Part shown: piece after piece, positions 63,600 to 64,000 of the stretch | Position numbering within the stretch: position 1 is the stretch's first letter | Layout of the letters: each line of letters opens with the position of its first letter | Assembly: GCF_037971845.1 (NCBI RefSeq) | Contig: NZ_CP150227.1 | Span: forward strand, 3,658,001 to 3,722,000 | Direction of reading: 5' to 3' | From: Paenibacillus sp. FSL R5-0766 | GTDB lineage: Bacteria; Bacillota; Bacilli; Paenibacillales; Paenibacillaceae | DNA length: 64,000 nt | Notes under the pieces: model-generated | Seen by the model: only the letters and a program-made list of their open reading frames with translations | Told to the model about the DNA's origin: nothing | Database searches by the model: none | Program-made: the position numbers and the translations under genes

Positions 63600-64000
63600 G
63601 TGTCTGACATGAAAAAAGCTGTGGTGATCGGAGCAGGGATTGCTGGATTAATTACTGCAAGAATGTTAGCTGATTATTATGAGGAAGTATGTGTGATTGA
63701 GAGGGATGAATTCCCTTCGGAGCCAAATAACCGGCAGGGTGTACCTCAATCTTTTCATCCACACCGTGTACAACCACGCGGCGCGCTGATTATGGAACAT
63801 TATTTCCCAGGTTACAATGACGAATTGATAGCATTGGGGGCAATCTCTTCACATGATGAGAAGCTTATAGTTACTAATCGATACGGTACATTAGTTAACA
63901 AGGAGGATCCTTCTTCATTTAAAATTGCATCGTGCAGCAGAGCTTTGCTGGAATGGGTGCTGCGCAAACGACTCCAGGACATTTCTCATGTAAGCATCTT
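63600..64000 (+). CDS. FAD-dependent oxidoreductase, N-terminal part
   Basis: About 133 residues are visible before the window ends. The start VVIGAGIAGLITARMLADYY, then CVIERDEFP, is the Rossmann FAD-binding motif of flavoprotein oxidoreductases and hydroxylases; RQGVPQSFHPHRVQPRGALI follows a pattern common in this group. A GTG at 63600 lies nine bases after AAAGGAT and is preferred; an ATG at 63609 is an alternative. Divergent from a TetR gene. The substrate is unknown. Confidence 0.85.
   Translation, partial: MSDMKKAVVIGAGIAGLITARMLADYYEEVCVIERDEFPSEPNNRQGVPQSFHPHRVQPRGALIMEHYFPGYNDELIALGAISSHDEKLIVTNRYGTLVNKEDPSSFKIASCSRALLEWVLRKRLQDISHVSI

Overview
The window looks like a chromosomal segment of a Gram-positive, endospore-forming, plant-polysaccharide-degrading bacterium, most likely Paenibacillus. 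This is inferred from CotF-type spore coat genes around an alcohol dehydrogenase, YesMN-type two-component regulators, LplA/LplB/YtcP-type sugar ABC transporters, strong AGGAGG-type ribosome binding sites, a TPP riboswitch and a CBM22-GH10-CBM9-CBM9 xylanase. No rRNA, tRNA, CRISPR array, transposase or phage gene was seen.

Layout. 1-7.1 kb: the end of a GPH sugar symporter, a cytochrome P450 with a perfect 13-bp inverted repeat at its promoter, and a beta-glucoside operon (PTS EIIBCA, GH1 6-phospho-beta-glucosidase, LicT-type antiterminator) preceded by a cre site and an RAT/terminator switch. 7.2-11.2 kb: a secreted GH10 xylanase, then tenA under a TPP riboswitch. 11.2-14.1 kb: a five-gene coat protein/alcohol dehydrogenase operon and a divergent small gene. 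14.2-21.1 kb: an accessory stretch with a Yellow/MRJP-like protein, a CD3324-family regulator behind a leader peptide with competing hairpins, a frameshifted nucleotidyltransferase, an SDR/SnoaL pair with a divergent LysR, a small exported peptide and a decayed GH32 gene. 21.1-27.2 kb: a 1267-residue secreted fructan hydrolase, an LLM monooxygenase and a doubly deleted nitronate monooxygenase.

27.4-39.6 kb is a galactomannan-utilisation locus: a YesMN two-component system, secreted CBM35-GH26 mannanase, GH36 alpha-galactosidase, a three-gene ABC importer and a cytoplasmic GH26. A related 72-74 bp element with a palindromic core lies before both the mannanase and the ABC genes and is a candidate response-regulator site. 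39.8-48.9 kb holds a PucR regulator divergent from two cytosine-deaminase-like amidohydrolases, followed by an LplB/YtcP-type ABC importer with its lipoprotein and an amidohydrolase-2 enzyme. I cannot name its substrate, and it is the best candidate here for an undescribed catabolic pathway.

49-64 kb: a MarR gene with two complementary half-degenerate nitroreductases, a broken D-2-hydroxyacid dehydrogenase, an XRE-cupin regulator with a CynX-type exporter, a truncated universal stress gene, a BCCT betaine transporter, a pentapeptide-like remnant, an exported histidine phosphatase, an FAD monooxygenase/TetR divergent pair with a clear operator, an OmpR-type two-component system whose kinase seems to start at CTG, a lipoprotein, a TetR regulator and the start of an FAD oxidoreductase.

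A recurring theme is gene decay: seven clear or likely broken genes, several carrying clean internal deletions, and one shortened but open monooxygenase. One of them is a 92-bp relic at 39.7 kb of the MRJP-like gene that is intact at 14.3 kb.
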